64,000 bases of DNA from Planctomycetota bacterium (GCA_030836185.1 JAURQH010000031.1:1-64000), one strand, 5' to 3'; shown: positions 1 to 8,282, counted from the stretch's first letter. The notes: generated by a model from the sequence alone, not told the origin. A program made the numbers and translations.

Positions 1-128
1 AAGTGGAACGCACCTTCGCCTGGTTGAAGTATCTGCGGCGATTGGGGATGCGTTGGGAGTATCATGCTTTTTTGTTTGAAGGGTTCTGGCAACTCGGCTG
101 CGTGTTCACTATTCTCAAAGGGTTATAG
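1..128 (+). pseudogene. IS5-like transposase, C-terminal fragment at window edge
   Basis: Reading from base 3 gives about 41 residues ending at TAG 126-128. It begins VERTFAWLKYLRRLGMRWE, which matches the last conserved block of IS5-group DDE transposases, where the glutamate of the VERTFAWL motif is the third catalytic acid. The N-terminal part lies outside the window, so it cannot be told whether the element is complete. No obvious terminal inverted repeat was recognised in bases 129-243. Family is clear from the motif; integrity is unknown. Confidence 0.7.
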
Positions 129-243
129 GACAAGCTCTAGTACACTATTTCGAGTTTGGCATGAAGGATCATTTCAAACCTTTGCGTCTTTGCGCCTCTG
201 CGTGACAATTCTTTTGAAACAGCCTGCGTATATCGCCAGCTTC
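129..243. other. Short non-coding spacer with dispersed CTTTGCGCCTCTGCGTGA-type sequence
   Basis: This spacer lies between the transposase stop and the end of the fused moeA gene. Bases 181-205 read TTTGCGTCTTTGCGCCTCTG then CGTGA, a low-complexity string that resembles sequences at 26365-26394 and 29608-29641 (reverse strand). No gene is supported here. Confidence 0.4.
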
Positions 244-2181
244 TCAAATCACAAAGCCAGCGTCTCGCAGTTTCTCACGCATGGTCTCATCTTGTAGTAG
301 TTGTTTGAATGCTTTGACGGACGGACGTTCCAGTCGGCTCATCGGAATGACGAAATCGTATTGTTCGTCACGGTACGGCACAAACTTTAAGCCGTGCGCT
401 TTGGCCACTGTATCGATGGCAATGCCCCAATCGGCCCGACCTTGTAACACGGCTGCCGCAACAGCATTGTGCGACTTGGCCTGAACCGCGTAGCCGGGTG
501 GTTTTGTGCCAGCGAGTAATTGATCGATCAAGATTCGCGTGCCACTGCCGGCATTGCGATTGATCATCAGGCATTCAGGGTCGGTTGTTGCCGTCGAGAG
601 ACAGTCTTCCAACGATTTGCCTCTGAAATGTTCATCGTCTGGTCGAAAGACCAAGCCCTGTCGTCTGCCGTAGCCGGTCGTGAGTGTCAGCCCCTCTGTT
701 AAAAATGGCTGATTGTATTGTCCCGTGTTTTGATCGAGCAGATGGACACCGGCAATATCACATTCTCCTCGTGACGCGGCGACAAGTCCGCCTTGAGAGC
801 CGACATGTAAGACTTTGCAGGTGAAACCTTTCTGGGCGAGTTCAGAGAGCAGCAGGTCGAGGCCGACACAGTGACTGCCGATGACGACCAGGTCTGCCGG
901 GCGGACATCGTGACTCAATAGATGGACTTCGACTTCGCTATCGGCCTTCAATTGTTCGGTCTGTTGATCGATGACGATAAATCCGTCAGCGCGACTGAAA
1001 GTCGTCACTGAACCAGATCCTTTTCCCATCGGATATGCGGCGAGTCCCGATTCGCTCTGCATTAAACCAACCAGTAGAAACTCGGTACGCCCTCGTTCAG
1101 AATTGACTTTGAGGGGCAAGCGGGCTGCGACTCGTTCTCTCGGCTGGATGGATTGGCCGGCAAACGCACGAATCACGGGAGCTACGAACTCGTGGAAGGT
1201 GAAGATCGCCGACGTGGGAAAGCCCGGAAGTATCACCACCGGTTTACCCTCGGAAACCGCCAGACAAATTGGCTTCCCCGGCTTGAGGGCCACGCCATGG
1301 GCGACGATGCCGGGATCGGTCAATTCGCTGACGACTCGATAAGACAAATCGCCGGCCCCTTTGGAGGTTCCTCCCGAGAGCAAAATCAGGTCGCATCCAA
1401 ACGCCGTTTTGAGAATGTCTCTTAGCTCTTGCACATCATCTCGGACGACTCCCAGTATCTTCGGACAACCGCCCAATTCGGTGACAGAGGCCGACAGAAT
1501 GGCCGCGTTGGAATCATACACATAGCCCGCGGGAAGTTCTGCACCCGGTGGAACAATCTCGTCACCGGTAGAGATGATGGCAACCGTCGGTCTTCGCCAG
1601 ACCGTCACATTGGTCATCCCGATGGCCGCCAGCACACCGATTTCCCGAGAGGTAAGAACGGTTCCCAATCGTAAAACGGTTTCTCCTCTGGCAATGTCGA
1701 GACCGGCATATGAAATCGCTTGACCGGGAGAGACGGCACGTTCAACGATCAACTCATTGGCGGCTTCGTCGTAATCGGTATGTTCGACCATGACGATAGC
1801 ATCGGCACCACGGGGGACCATGCCACCCGTTGCGATGGGTGTGACTGTTCCCGTTTCGACAGAAAGTTGAGGTTCAATGCCGGGAGACAGAATTTCGTTA
1901 TTCACGCTGAGGCGGACCGGGTTTTCTTCATCGGCTCCATAGGTGTCGGCGGCTCGAACAGCGAAACCATCGACGTTGGAACGATCAAAGCTGGTGACAT
2001 CGATGTCGGCGATCACATCTGTCGCCAGAACTCGTCCCAACGCATCCATGAGCGAGACCGTTTCGGTTCCCAAAGGAGCGAGATTCAAATGAGCGTGGAA
2101 CTTGGCCGTCGCTTCATCGCGCCCGATCACTTCGAGAAACTGGCTTTGTCGCAAAGCATTCATTTTGTCGGAGTGATTCAT
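244..2181 (-). CDS. moeA: Molybdopterin molybdotransferase MoeA fused to a periplasmic-binding-like (PBP) domain
   Basis: 645 aa. Residues 1 to about 415 are a MoeA-type molybdenum insertase, which inserts molybdate into adenylylated molybdopterin. Visible MoeA signatures are FDRSNVDGFAVRA, ATGGMVPRGADA, VYDSNA, LLSGGTSKGAGD, ALKPGKP and LPGFPTSA. Residues from about 430 to the end resemble the PBP-like domain (PF12727 type) found fused to MoeA in other bacteria and archaea, with NRNAGSGTR and GRADWGIAI. That domain may sense molybdate, tungstate or another ligand; this is inference. The start at 2181 shares ATGA with the stop of the upstream moeA gene, so the pair is co-transcribed and probably translationally coupled. 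An alternative ATG lies six codons downstream. Confidence 0.9.
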   Translation of the reverse strand: MNHSDKMNALRQSQFLEVIGRDEATAKFHAHLNLAPLGTETVSLMDALGRVLATDVIADIDVTSFDRSNVDGFAVRAADTYGADEENPVRLSVNNEILSPGIEPQLSVETGTVTPIATGGMVPRGADAIVMVEHTDYDEAANELIVERAVSPGQAISYAGLDIARGETVLRLGTVLTSREIGVLAAIGMTNVTVWRRPTVAIISTGDEIVPPGAELPAGYVYDSNAAILSASVTELGGCPKILGVVRDDVQELRDILKTAFGCDLILLSGGTSKGAGDLSYRVVSELTDPGIVAHGVALKPGKPICLAVSEGKPVVILPGFPTSAIFTFHEFVAPVIRAFAGQSIQPRERVAARLPLKVNSERGRTEFLLVGLMQSESGLAAYPMGKGSGSVTTFSRADGFIVIDQQTEQLKADSEVEVHLLSHDVRPADLVVIGSHCVGLDLLLSELAQKGFTCKVLHVGSQGGLVAASRGECDIAGVHLLDQNTGQYNQPFLTEGLTLTTGYGRRQGLVFRPDDEHFRGKSLEDCLSTATTDPECLMINRNAGSGTRILIDQLLAGTKPPGYAVQAKSHNAVAAAVLQGRADWGIAIDTVAKAHGLKFVPYRDEQYDFVIPMSRLERPSVKAFKQLLQDETMREKLRDAGFVI

Positions 2182-3434
2182 TGGTCAGCTTCCTGACCAA
2201 AAGGAAGATCATATAAGTGAACCATCACGGTTGCCCTTTCTGGATAGCCTTCCTGTTCTTCCGGGATGAGCACAAAACCATCCGCGCGACTCGTGGATGA
2301 CAAAATCGAGGCTCCACTCGTGGCGATGGGGATGACTGCTCCTTCTTCGATTTTCACGCGGCAGTAATCGAGACGACCGATGGCAGAAACGATCTTCTTT
2401 GCGAGCGGAAATTGCCGAGTAATATATGGCAACTCCGAAGACTGACCACCCAGTTGACGAATGGCACATCCCGCTAATAAGTCGTACGCACACAAGCACG
2501 ACACCGGGTTACCGGGCAACAGGAAGACAAGTGCATCTCCCACAATACCAATACCCGCAGGACTCGCGGGCCGCATCGCAATGCCGTGATATTTCAGTTC
2601 ACCCAATTCATCGACAAGCGACGGTGCATGATCTTCGGCACCGACACTCGATCCTCCCGAAACGAGAATGACATCGGCTCCCGGCTCGGTCAGCCCTTTG
2701 GCGATTGCCTCTCGGTCATCGGCCAGTTGTCGCCGACTCTCGATCTCTCCCTGATCCCGTTTGATGAGAGCCTGCAACATGGGTGAATTAGAATCGTATA
2801 TGGTATGAGGTGGCTTCTCTTTGCCGATGGGGTAGAGTTCGTTACCCGTAATCAATAGGCGCACTTTGGGTTTACGAATAACACTAACGGCAGCAGCACC
2901 GATGGATGCCAGAAGTCCCACATCCTGCGGCCTGAGATGGCGGCCTCTTCGTAACACGACCGATCCCGCTTTGATATCTTCACCGATCGCACCAACATTC
3001 TTGCCGGGAGGGACGCTTCCCGAGATCTCGACGGTGTCTGATTTCTCTTCGGTCAGTTCTGCGGGCAACACCGCATCGGCTCCGTCAGGAACAGGAGCCC
3101 CCGTCATGATGCGAACCGCTTCGCCCGATTTTATATCTCCCTCAAATGGCTCACCGGGAAATGACTGGCCGATAATCTTCAATGGCAAGGGGCCGTAATC
3201 GCTCGCTCCGTTGGTTTCTTCTCCTTTGAGAGCATAGCCGTCCATGGCCGAACGTCGAAACGGCGGCACACTTTCCCTTGCGGTAATGTCTTCTGACAGA
3301 ATTCGTCCGCAGGCATCATTGAGCGAGATCGTTTCCACAGGGAGCAGTTCGATGTGCGTGAGGAGCCAATCGAGGACCGCATCAAGCCGGGCCCGTTTTT
3401 CAAACCCTCGCATCCGAACATCGTGAAAATTCAT
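2178..3434 (-). CDS. moeA: Molybdopterin molybdenumtransferase MoeA
   Basis: 418 aa, the usual length for a stand-alone MoeA of molybdenum cofactor synthesis. It shows PFRRSAMDGYA, IMTGAPVPDGADAV, TIYDSNSPML, LVSGGSSVGAEDHAP and LLPGNPVSCL, the typical MoeA domain blocks. The KPGKP block of canonical MoeA is replaced here by RPASPAG. It is the first gene of the moeA pair and overlaps the second by four bases (ATGA). Two different MoeA paralogues side by side may handle different metals or different molybdoenzyme clients, which is inference. No strong Shine-Dalgarno is visible before the ATG at 3434. Confidence 0.92.
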   Translation of the reverse strand: MNFHDVRMRGFEKRARLDAVLDWLLTHIELLPVETISLNDACGRILSEDITARESVPPFRRSAMDGYALKGEETNGASDYGPLPLKIIGQSFPGEPFEGDIKSGEAVRIMTGAPVPDGADAVLPAELTEEKSDTVEISGSVPPGKNVGAIGEDIKAGSVVLRRGRHLRPQDVGLLASIGAAAVSVIRKPKVRLLITGNELYPIGKEKPPHTIYDSNSPMLQALIKRDQGEIESRRQLADDREAIAKGLTEPGADVILVSGGSSVGAEDHAPSLVDELGELKYHGIAMRPASPAGIGIVGDALVFLLPGNPVSCLCAYDLLAGCAIRQLGGQSSELPYITRQFPLAKKIVSAIGRLDYCRVKIEEGAVIPIATSGASILSSTSRADGFVLIPEEQEGYPERATVMVHLYDLPFGQEADQ

Positions 3435-3550
3435 GGGATGATTGTATTAAAAATATCAGGATGAGTGTGAGTGAAACTCGACGAGCAATCAATCGTACAC
3501 CTTGTCTACTCGCTTTTGTCGGGGCCAGTTCGAGCGTACCTTAATAAGCT

Positions 3551-4555
3551 TCACACATCGATCCAGTCACGAAAAGTCTCTTCATCGACATTGCGACCAC
3601 TGACGACGACCACGATGTCTCCCTCTCCTGAAAGGTCAGCTTCACCGCTCAACAACGCGGCTGTCGCGATGGCTCCTGAAGGTTCGGTTTGTAAGCCGTG
3701 ATTGTCGTAGAGCCATTTCATCGCTTCGCGTGTCTTCAAGTCGGGGACACTGATGCACGAATGGACTTTCTCTTTCAAAATCGGCCAATTGTATTCGCCG
3801 ACATCGTAAGAGAGCAGACCATCACAGATACTGGTGGGATGATCCACGCGGATACGTTCTTTCGCAACGAGTGATTGTTTGAAATCATCCGCCTGCTCCG
3901 GTTCGACTCCAATGATGTTGGCATCTGAAAAATGATGAGCCACCACCAATGCCTGTCCCGCCATCAATCCACCACCGCTCACCTGACAAAAGTAATGTGA
4001 GATGCTGCGCCCTTGTGATTCCAGATCGCGAACCACTTCCAATGCGCCGACGCCGTTGCCGGCAATGACATAAGGATCATTGTAAGGTGATGCCTGGACG
4101 CCTTGCTCTTCCTCGGCGATTTGTTTCGTGAGTTGATCACGCAGACCAGTCTCGTGATCGGTACTGATGTCGTACGTGCGAATCTCGGCTCCGAAGGAGC
4201 GAGTCCGCTCAAATTTGATTTTGGGAGCCGTCTCCGGCATCACAATAATCACTCGTTTTCCAAATCTCATACCGGCATACGAGATTCCCGAGGCGAAATT
4301 GCCCGAAGAATGTGCGGCAACCGGTCGGTCTCCAATTTCTTCCGCATGATGGGCCATCCAGTTGAGCGCACCGAGCAATTTGAATGAACCAACAGGAGTC
4401 CAGCCGTAATCTTTGATCCAGACTTGCCGCGATGCGGGTAATCCCAGCTCTTTTTCGAGAGCATAGGAACGAATGACGGGAGAGGGTGAGACGTGAGGGC
4501 GCACGAGTGGCTCGGCTGCGAGGACATCGTCGTAGGTAGCAGTGGTGATTGTCAT
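3551..4555 (-). CDS. PLP-dependent threonine/serine dehydratase-like enzyme
   Basis: 334 aa, fold type II PLP enzyme. The PLP lysine is in TPVGSFKLLGALN (about residue 59), followed by the Asn motif AHSSGNFASGISYAG, the Glu region TEPSGAIATA near the C terminus, and the glycine-rich phosphate-binding loop SGGGLMAGQAL. These are the hallmarks of threonine ammonia-lyase and serine dehydratase. It lacks the C-terminal ACT regulatory domain of biosynthetic IlvA, so it is more like a catabolic or racemase-type member. The substrate (Thr, Ser or hydroxyaspartate) is not determined by the sequence. It is a single gene, with moeA about 115 bases downstream. Confidence 0.85.
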   Translation of the reverse strand: MTITTATYDDVLAAEPLVRPHVSPSPVIRSYALEKELGLPASRQVWIKDYGWTPVGSFKLLGALNWMAHHAEEIGDRPVAAHSSGNFASGISYAGMRFGKRVIIVMPETAPKIKFERTRSFGAEIRTYDISTDHETGLRDQLTKQIAEEEQGVQASPYNDPYVIAGNGVGALEVVRDLESQGRSISHYFCQVSGGGLMAGQALVVAHHFSDANIIGVEPEQADDFKQSLVAKERIRVDHPTSICDGLLSYDVGEYNWPILKEKVHSCISVPDLKTREAMKWLYDNHGLQTEPSGAIATAALLSGEADLSGEGDIVVVVSGRNVDEETFRDWIDV

Positions 4556-4856
4556 GGGTCAATCATATTCGTAACTTGAGTGAAGGTGCGATACCAAATC
4601 TGTTTTTTGAAGAACTTTCGGATTCTCAGTAGTTTCCTGTGAACCGCCGTCAATGATTATGCGTCTTGACGTACAAGCAGAGACATTCTCTCTTCCATCA
4701 ATCAAGCACAATTAGAAATCCAGCGACCATGTTTTTCAATCTGTCACAATTCAAATCGAGTCGACTAACCTCGGCCCCACATCGCGAGACATTGCACGAG
4801 CGATATTGCGCGGAGGCTCTCGATTGAATGTGACGTACGAAAACGGTGTTTTCACA
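4556..4856. other. Intergenic region upstream of the tRNA cluster; possible small RNA
   Basis: About 300 bases between the dehydratase start and an orphan plus-strand terminator. No convincing ORF is present. Because the terminator at 4857-4889 has no plus-strand gene before it, part of this stretch may be a small non-coding RNA. No known RNA family was recognised, and the promoter of the minus-strand dehydratase must also lie here. Confidence 0.3.
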
Positions 4857-4889
4857 CCCGGCGTCGCAACACGTGACGGCGGGTTTTTT
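4857..4889 (+). terminator. Orphan Rho-independent terminator
   Basis: CCCGGCGTC pairs with GACGGCGGG (eight of nine positions) around a nine-base loop and is followed directly by six T residues. It has the form of a strong intrinsic terminator on the plus strand. No protein gene ends before it; the next features are tRNAs starting 33 bases downstream, so it isolates them from upstream transcription or ends an unannotated RNA. Confidence 0.6.
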
Positions 4890-4921
4890 CGTGCCCGAAT
4901 TTTGACAACAAGTTCAGATAC

Positions 4922-4994
4922 GCCGGTGTCGTCTAATGGCAAGGATACTTGTCTTTCAAGCAGGAGATGGCGGGTTCGATTCCCCCCACCGGTA
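4922..4994 (+). tRNA. tRNA-Glu (anticodon TTC)
   Basis: Cloverleaf read by eye: acceptor GCCGGTG/CACCGGT with a G-U first pair, D arm GTCTAATGGCAAGGATAC, anticodon stem CTTGT/GCAGG with loop CTTTCAA (anticodon TTC), and T arm with loop TTCGATT. One C-C mismatch lies in the T stem. CCA is not encoded. First of four closely spaced tRNAs. Confidence 0.75.
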
Positions 4995-5061
4995 TTTTTC
5001 AGTTTGCGAAGATCGAAAGACAGTCATCGTCGAATGAGTCTTCGTATTTCATAACTCTAAC

Positions 5062-5135
5062 GGCTTGGTAGGCAACTGGCAGACCACTTCGGCTCAGACC
5101 CGGAGATGCTGTGGGTTCGAATCCCACTCAAGCCA
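5062..5135 (+). tRNA. tRNA-Leu (anticodon CAG), unusual short variable loop
   Basis: Acceptor GGCTTGG pairs with TCAAGCC. Anticodon stem TTCGG/CCGGA carries loop CTCAGAC (anticodon CAG), and T stem GTGGG/CCCAC closes loop TTCGAAT. The D loop contains CTGGCAGAC, typical of leucine tRNAs. The variable region is only about six bases (GATGCT), whereas bacterial tRNA-Leu normally has a long class II arm, and the D stem pairs poorly. It may be a divergent or phage-derived tRNA, or partly degenerate. Confidence 0.7.
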
Positions 5136-5157
5136 ATAATTATGAATAATACAACAC

Positions 5158-5230
5158 GGTTTCGTAGCTCAGCAGGTAGAGCTTCCGTCTCTTAAACGGA
5201 TGCGCGTCGGTTCGAATCCGACCGGAACCA
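5158..5230 (+). tRNA. tRNA-Lys (anticodon CTT)
   Basis: Acceptor GGTTTCG/CGGAACC, D stem GCTC/GAGC, anticodon stem TCCGT/ACGGA with loop CTCTTAA (anticodon CTT), variable TGCGC, and T stem GTCGG/CCGAC with loop TTCGAAT. A clean 73-base class I cloverleaf with discriminator A and no encoded CCA. Confidence 0.92.
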
Positions 5231-5245
5231 CTTAAAATAATATGA

Positions 5246-5324
5246 CCGTCGGCGGATTGGTGACCGCAACGAACTGTAACCTCGTGGCTGAAAAGCCTTG
5301 TCTGTTCGAATCAGACCCGGCGGA
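5246..5324 (+). tRNA. tRNA-Tyr (anticodon GTA)
   Basis: Acceptor CCGTCGG/CCGGCGG, anticodon loop CTGTAAC (anticodon GTA) on stem ACGAA/CTCGT with one A-C mismatch, class II variable arm GGCT-GAAA-AGCC, and T stem GTCTG/CAGAC with loop TTCGAAT. The long variable arm fits bacterial tRNA-Tyr. The D arm is not well formed. Last tRNA of the cluster. Confidence 0.72.
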
Positions 5325-5599
5325 CTCGAACCGAATGAAAAATTGGGTGTCTGCTTTTGTGAATAATGTCCGTGAAACGGACCAAATTGCGTGAAACAGG
5401 CATCAAATAATGGCTCCTGGAAAGATGAAGAATTATTCATCCCAAGAGATCTCATGAAATCACGTAATGATTTCCGACACAATATATAGGAGGTAAACCC
5501 CTTTCAGGAAACTGGTCTCCCACAATTGAGTCAGATGGGTATGATGTCATAACCATCGCGGCTCATGGACGAGATACGGCTCCAAAGGAGAGGACGACG

Positions 5600-6193
5600 A
5601 TGACTGCAGTCTTAGAACGACCTACCCTGGTTCTCAACCGGAACTGGCAACCTGTTGGTGTGGCCTCGGTCGCACGTACGCTCGTCAAGGTCTGGAACGA
5701 TCACGCCGTGATTGTCGACCCCGCTGACTACCAAACGTATTCGTGGGATGATTGGACATCACTGGCTCCCGCTGAGGGAGAAAAGGTGATCCGCACTCAA
5801 AAGCTGGAGTTGCGAATTCCCGAAGTGGTGATCATGACACGGTACGACAAGGTTCCCAGTTATGTGGTTACCTTCAGCCGTCGGAATCTGTTCAAGCGCG
5901 ATGGTTATATGTGCCAGTATTGCCATAAGCGTCCCGGCAGTGAAGAGCTGACGATTGACCACGTGTTGCCGCGATCACAAGGTGGTGTCTCATCTTGGGA
6001 AAACTGTGTTCTGGCTTGTGTGAAGTGTAATTCTCGCAAGGCCGACCGGACTCCCGATCAAGCCCAGATGCCTCTGGCGAAGGAACCCTTCCGTCCATCG
6101 TGGCAACCGATGTTCGCCGCTCGCGGCGTTCGTATCGATAGTTGGACCCGCTTCATGAGCGAAGCGTGGTGGAATGTTGAGTTGGAAGAATAG
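5600..6193 (+). CDS. HNH endonuclease family protein
   Basis: 197 aa. The C-terminal half holds a classic HNH module: CQYC zinc pair at about residue 104, LTIDHVLPRSQGG with the catalytic histidine, WENCVLACVKCNSRKADR with the second Cys pair. The N-terminal 100 residues (VLNRNWQPVGVASVARTLV) match a widespread HNH family seen in planctomycetes and cyanobacteria. The start is supported by GGAGAGG about seven bases upstream. It follows the tRNA cluster and ends in its own terminator. Its role (repair, phage defence or selfish element) cannot be judged from sequence. Confidence 0.88.
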   Translation: MTAVLERPTLVLNRNWQPVGVASVARTLVKVWNDHAVIVDPADYQTYSWDDWTSLAPAEGEKVIRTQKLELRIPEVVIMTRYDKVPSYVVTFSRRNLFKRDGYMCQYCHKRPGSEELTIDHVLPRSQGGVSSWENCVLACVKCNSRKADRTPDQAQMPLAKEPFRPSWQPMFAARGVRIDSWTRFMSEAWWNVELEE

Positions 6194-6219
6194 GTTTCTT
6201 CCTGAATCTGGTAAGCCCT

Positions 6220-6254
6220 CAGCCGGCGGAGTCATTGCTCCGTCGGCTGTTTTT
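6220..6254 (+). terminator. Rho-independent terminator of the HNH gene
   Basis: CAGCCGGCGGAG pairs with CTCCGTCGGCTG (12 bp with one G-U pair) and is followed by five T residues. It lies 26 bases after the HNH stop. Confidence 0.85.
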
Positions 6255-6270
6255 ATGGGTCGCTTCGTTT

Positions 6271-7176
6271 TTACATAATTGTTAATTCGACCGCTTCTCT
6301 CAAACCCTCATGAGCGTCGCGTGTCGGAATGAACTCGTGCCCGACGAACCCGTCATATTCGATGTCTGCGAGAGTTTTTAGGATCGGTTGATATTGAATT
6401 TCTTGAGTCGCATCGAGTTCCGCACGTCCGGGGTTACCGGCTGTGTGAATATGCCCGATGTAATCCTTGTGTTGGTGTAGCCGACGAGTCACATCACCAT
6501 CCATAATTTGGACGTGATAGATGTCGAATAACAATTTCATGCGTGGGGAGCCCACTTTCTTGATGATGTCGATGCAATATTCCGTATGGTCTCCCTGATA
6601 GCCGGGGTGTCCTTTCATCGGGTGCGAGTCATCGCGCGTGTTTAACATTTCAATGCACACGTTGATGTTCTTTTTCTCAGCAAGCGGCATGATCTTCTTG
6701 AAGAACTCGACACAGTTTTTCGCGCCTTCGTCGGGATCGATCCCTTCGGTCATGCCGGTAAAACTGATCACGCTTTTGAAACCGAAGTCGGCACACTGAT
6801 TGATCCGTTCCGTCAGTATCTCTTCGCATTGCGTCCAGTTCTTTTTGTGATTGGGGCCGACTTTGAATCCATGAGAGCTGGCGATGGCACATTCCAGCCC
6901 CAGTTTCTTCAGCATGGGCCAATATTCTGGTGAGACCAGTTCGACACTCTTGCAGCCGAGTTGTTTGGCGTACTGGGCCAATTGAGGAATCGTGAAGGTG
7001 TCTTTGTAGCACCAGTGCACAATCGATTGTTTCAAACGGCCTTTGAGGGCACGTTGTTGCAAGTCGTCAGTCGCAAAAGCCTCACTCGCTGATAACCCTG
7101 CGAGTCCGGCTGCAGAAGCCGCCACCGTGGAACGAAACAGATCGCGGCGGGAAACAGATGAGTCGAGTGGATTCAT
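6271..7176 (-). CDS. Tat-exported xylose-isomerase-like TIM barrel protein (hydroxypyruvate isomerase type)
   Basis: 301 aa. The N terminus SVSRRDLFRSTVAASAAGLA is a twin-arginine signal ending near SEAFA. The rest is a sugar phosphate isomerase/epimerase barrel with metal-ligand style blocks ICIEMLNTRDD, LLFDIYHVQIMDGD, IGHIHTAGNPGRAELD and GFVGHEFIPT, close to bacterial hydroxypyruvate isomerase. It probably isomerises or epimerises a small sugar acid in the periplasm; the substrate is unknown. AAGGA eight bases upstream supports the ATG at 7176. The DUF1294 gene lies just upstream on the same strand. Confidence 0.87.
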   Translation of the reverse strand: MNPLDSSVSRRDLFRSTVAASAAGLAGLSASEAFATDDLQQRALKGRLKQSIVHWCYKDTFTIPQLAQYAKQLGCKSVELVSPEYWPMLKKLGLECAIASSHGFKVGPNHKKNWTQCEEILTERINQCADFGFKSVISFTGMTEGIDPDEGAKNCVEFFKKIMPLAEKKNINVCIEMLNTRDDSHPMKGHPGYQGDHTEYCIDIIKKVGSPRMKLLFDIYHVQIMDGDVTRRLHQHKDYIGHIHTAGNPGRAELDATQEIQYQPILKTLADIEYDGFVGHEFIPTRDAHEGLREAVELTIM

Positions 7177-7213
7177 GATGAGTTCCTTGGTGATATGTAT
7201 AAAAAAAATGTGT

Positions 7214-7666
7214 TCAGATCAGAAATGAGACCAGAAAGTTTTTCAGTCCCCACAATATCACAAACAAATGAGCGACCAGAATCAATGTATGTTGCATCTG
7301 AAAGCTGGTTTTGACCGTTTTGTGACGAAAAAACTGTTGTCCCAGAACGGCTCCCGGCCAGCCGCCGAACATCGAGAGTCGATGAAGTGTCCGTTCTGAA
7401 ATTCTCCGCCCTTCACGCCGAGCTTGTCTCTTGTCCCATCCGTAGCATAAGAATGCAAAGAGGCTCAGAATGAGCGTCGCCCAGAAGTAAATTCTGGTGA
7501 GCCACTTTGGCCAATCGGAATCACTCCACAGATCGTACCCGATCACCAGGATGGCAACACCCAACCAAACGATTGAGAATAACCACAACCAACGGCGTAT
7601 TTTTTCACGCCATGAATCAACAAATTTGGGAGACATTCTATTCCGCCGGTCGATCTGTCCGATCAT
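7214..7666 (-). CDS. DUF1294 membrane protein
   Basis: 150 aa. Two hydrophobic segments (WLWLFSIVWLGVAILVIGY and IYFWATLILSLFAFLCYGW) lead into the DUF1294 signature YGWDKRQARREGRRISE, then LFGGWPGAVLGQQFF-like sequence with RHKTVKTSFQ and a third hydrophobic segment at the end. Function of the family is unknown; members often sit near cold-shock proteins. An internal ATG at 7636 (MSPKF) is an alternative start. It lies 37 bases upstream of the TIM barrel gene and could share its transcript. Confidence 0.8.
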   Translation of the reverse strand: MIGQIDRRNRMSPKFVDSWREKIRRWLWLFSIVWLGVAILVIGYDLWSDSDWPKWLTRIYFWATLILSLFAFLCYGWDKRQARREGRRISERTLHRLSMFGGWPGAVLGQQFFRHKTVKTSFQMQHTLILVAHLFVILWGLKNFLVSFLI

Positions 7667-7725
7667 TGCTGGAGAGATCTGGTGAGTGCAGTTGAAAAAG
7701 AAATCAGAATAGTTGCGATTTCATC

Positions 7726-7754
7726 TTGGCTGAGAGTTCCAACAACTGTAATAT
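7726..7754 (+). promoter_or_regulatory. Sigma-70-like promoter of the SET-domain gene
   Basis: TTGGCT, a 17-base spacer, then TAATAT. It lies 57 bases before the ATG at 7812. Four of six -35 and five of six -10 positions match consensus. Confidence 0.45.
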
Positions 7755-7811
7755 CTTCGCCAACATAAGCGCTCGCTCCATTCTAGCACAAACGATGAGA
7801 GCGAGATATCC

Positions 7812-8282
7812 ATGACACAGCAATTCACAACTATGACACACGTGACGATTGCCCCTGCTTCTCACGGGCTGGGACTTTATGCGGCTCAGAATTTCTCAAC
7901 CGGCGATCACCTCGGCTGGATGGAAGGCTTCATCATTCGAGATTCGGAATATTCTTCCGACTACTGCATTGATTTGGGAGACGATTATTGCCTCGAACCG
8001 GATGGGACATTTCGCTACCTGAACCATTCTTGTGAGCCGAATTGTGAGTTGTACATGATCGAAGAGACCGAGGAACACGGCCCTCTCGTATTGCCTCGCA
8101 TCTCTGTGGAAACGCTGCGGGAAATCAATATTGGTGAACAAATTACCATCGATTATGGTTGGCCCGCCGAAAATGCGATTCCTTGCGGCTGTGGAGCGAA
8201 AACATGCCGCGGTTGGGTCGTCTCGGCGGACGAATTACATCTCGTGAAAGATTTCAAAGGCTCCCGCAAAACGGCGGTGTAG
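7812..8282 (+). CDS. SET domain-containing protein (putative lysine methyltransferase)
   Basis: 156 aa, essentially one SET domain. The SAM/active-site block FRYLNHSCEPNCEL lies at about residues 68-80, the GEQITIDYGW block with the catalytic-type tyrosine at 108-117, and a post-SET-like cluster CGCGAKTC at 125-132 may bind zinc with Cys74. Such small bacterial SET proteins are assumed to methylate protein lysines; the target is unknown. A second ATG eight codons in is possible. The gene stands alone behind a promoter-like sequence and is followed by the ABC ATPase gene on the same strand. Confidence 0.88.
   Translation: MTQQFTTMTHVTIAPASHGLGLYAAQNFSTGDHLGWMEGFIIRDSEYSSDYCIDLGDDYCLEPDGTFRYLNHSCEPNCELYMIEETEEHGPLVLPRISVETLREINIGEQITIDYGWPAENAIPCGCGAKTCRGWVVSADELHLVKDFKGSRKTAV

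Noticed and set aside
4922-6193. Integrated genomic island at the tRNA cluster
   Set aside because: No integrase, no direct repeat of a tRNA 3' end and only one nuclease gene were seen, so an island is not supported within the window.
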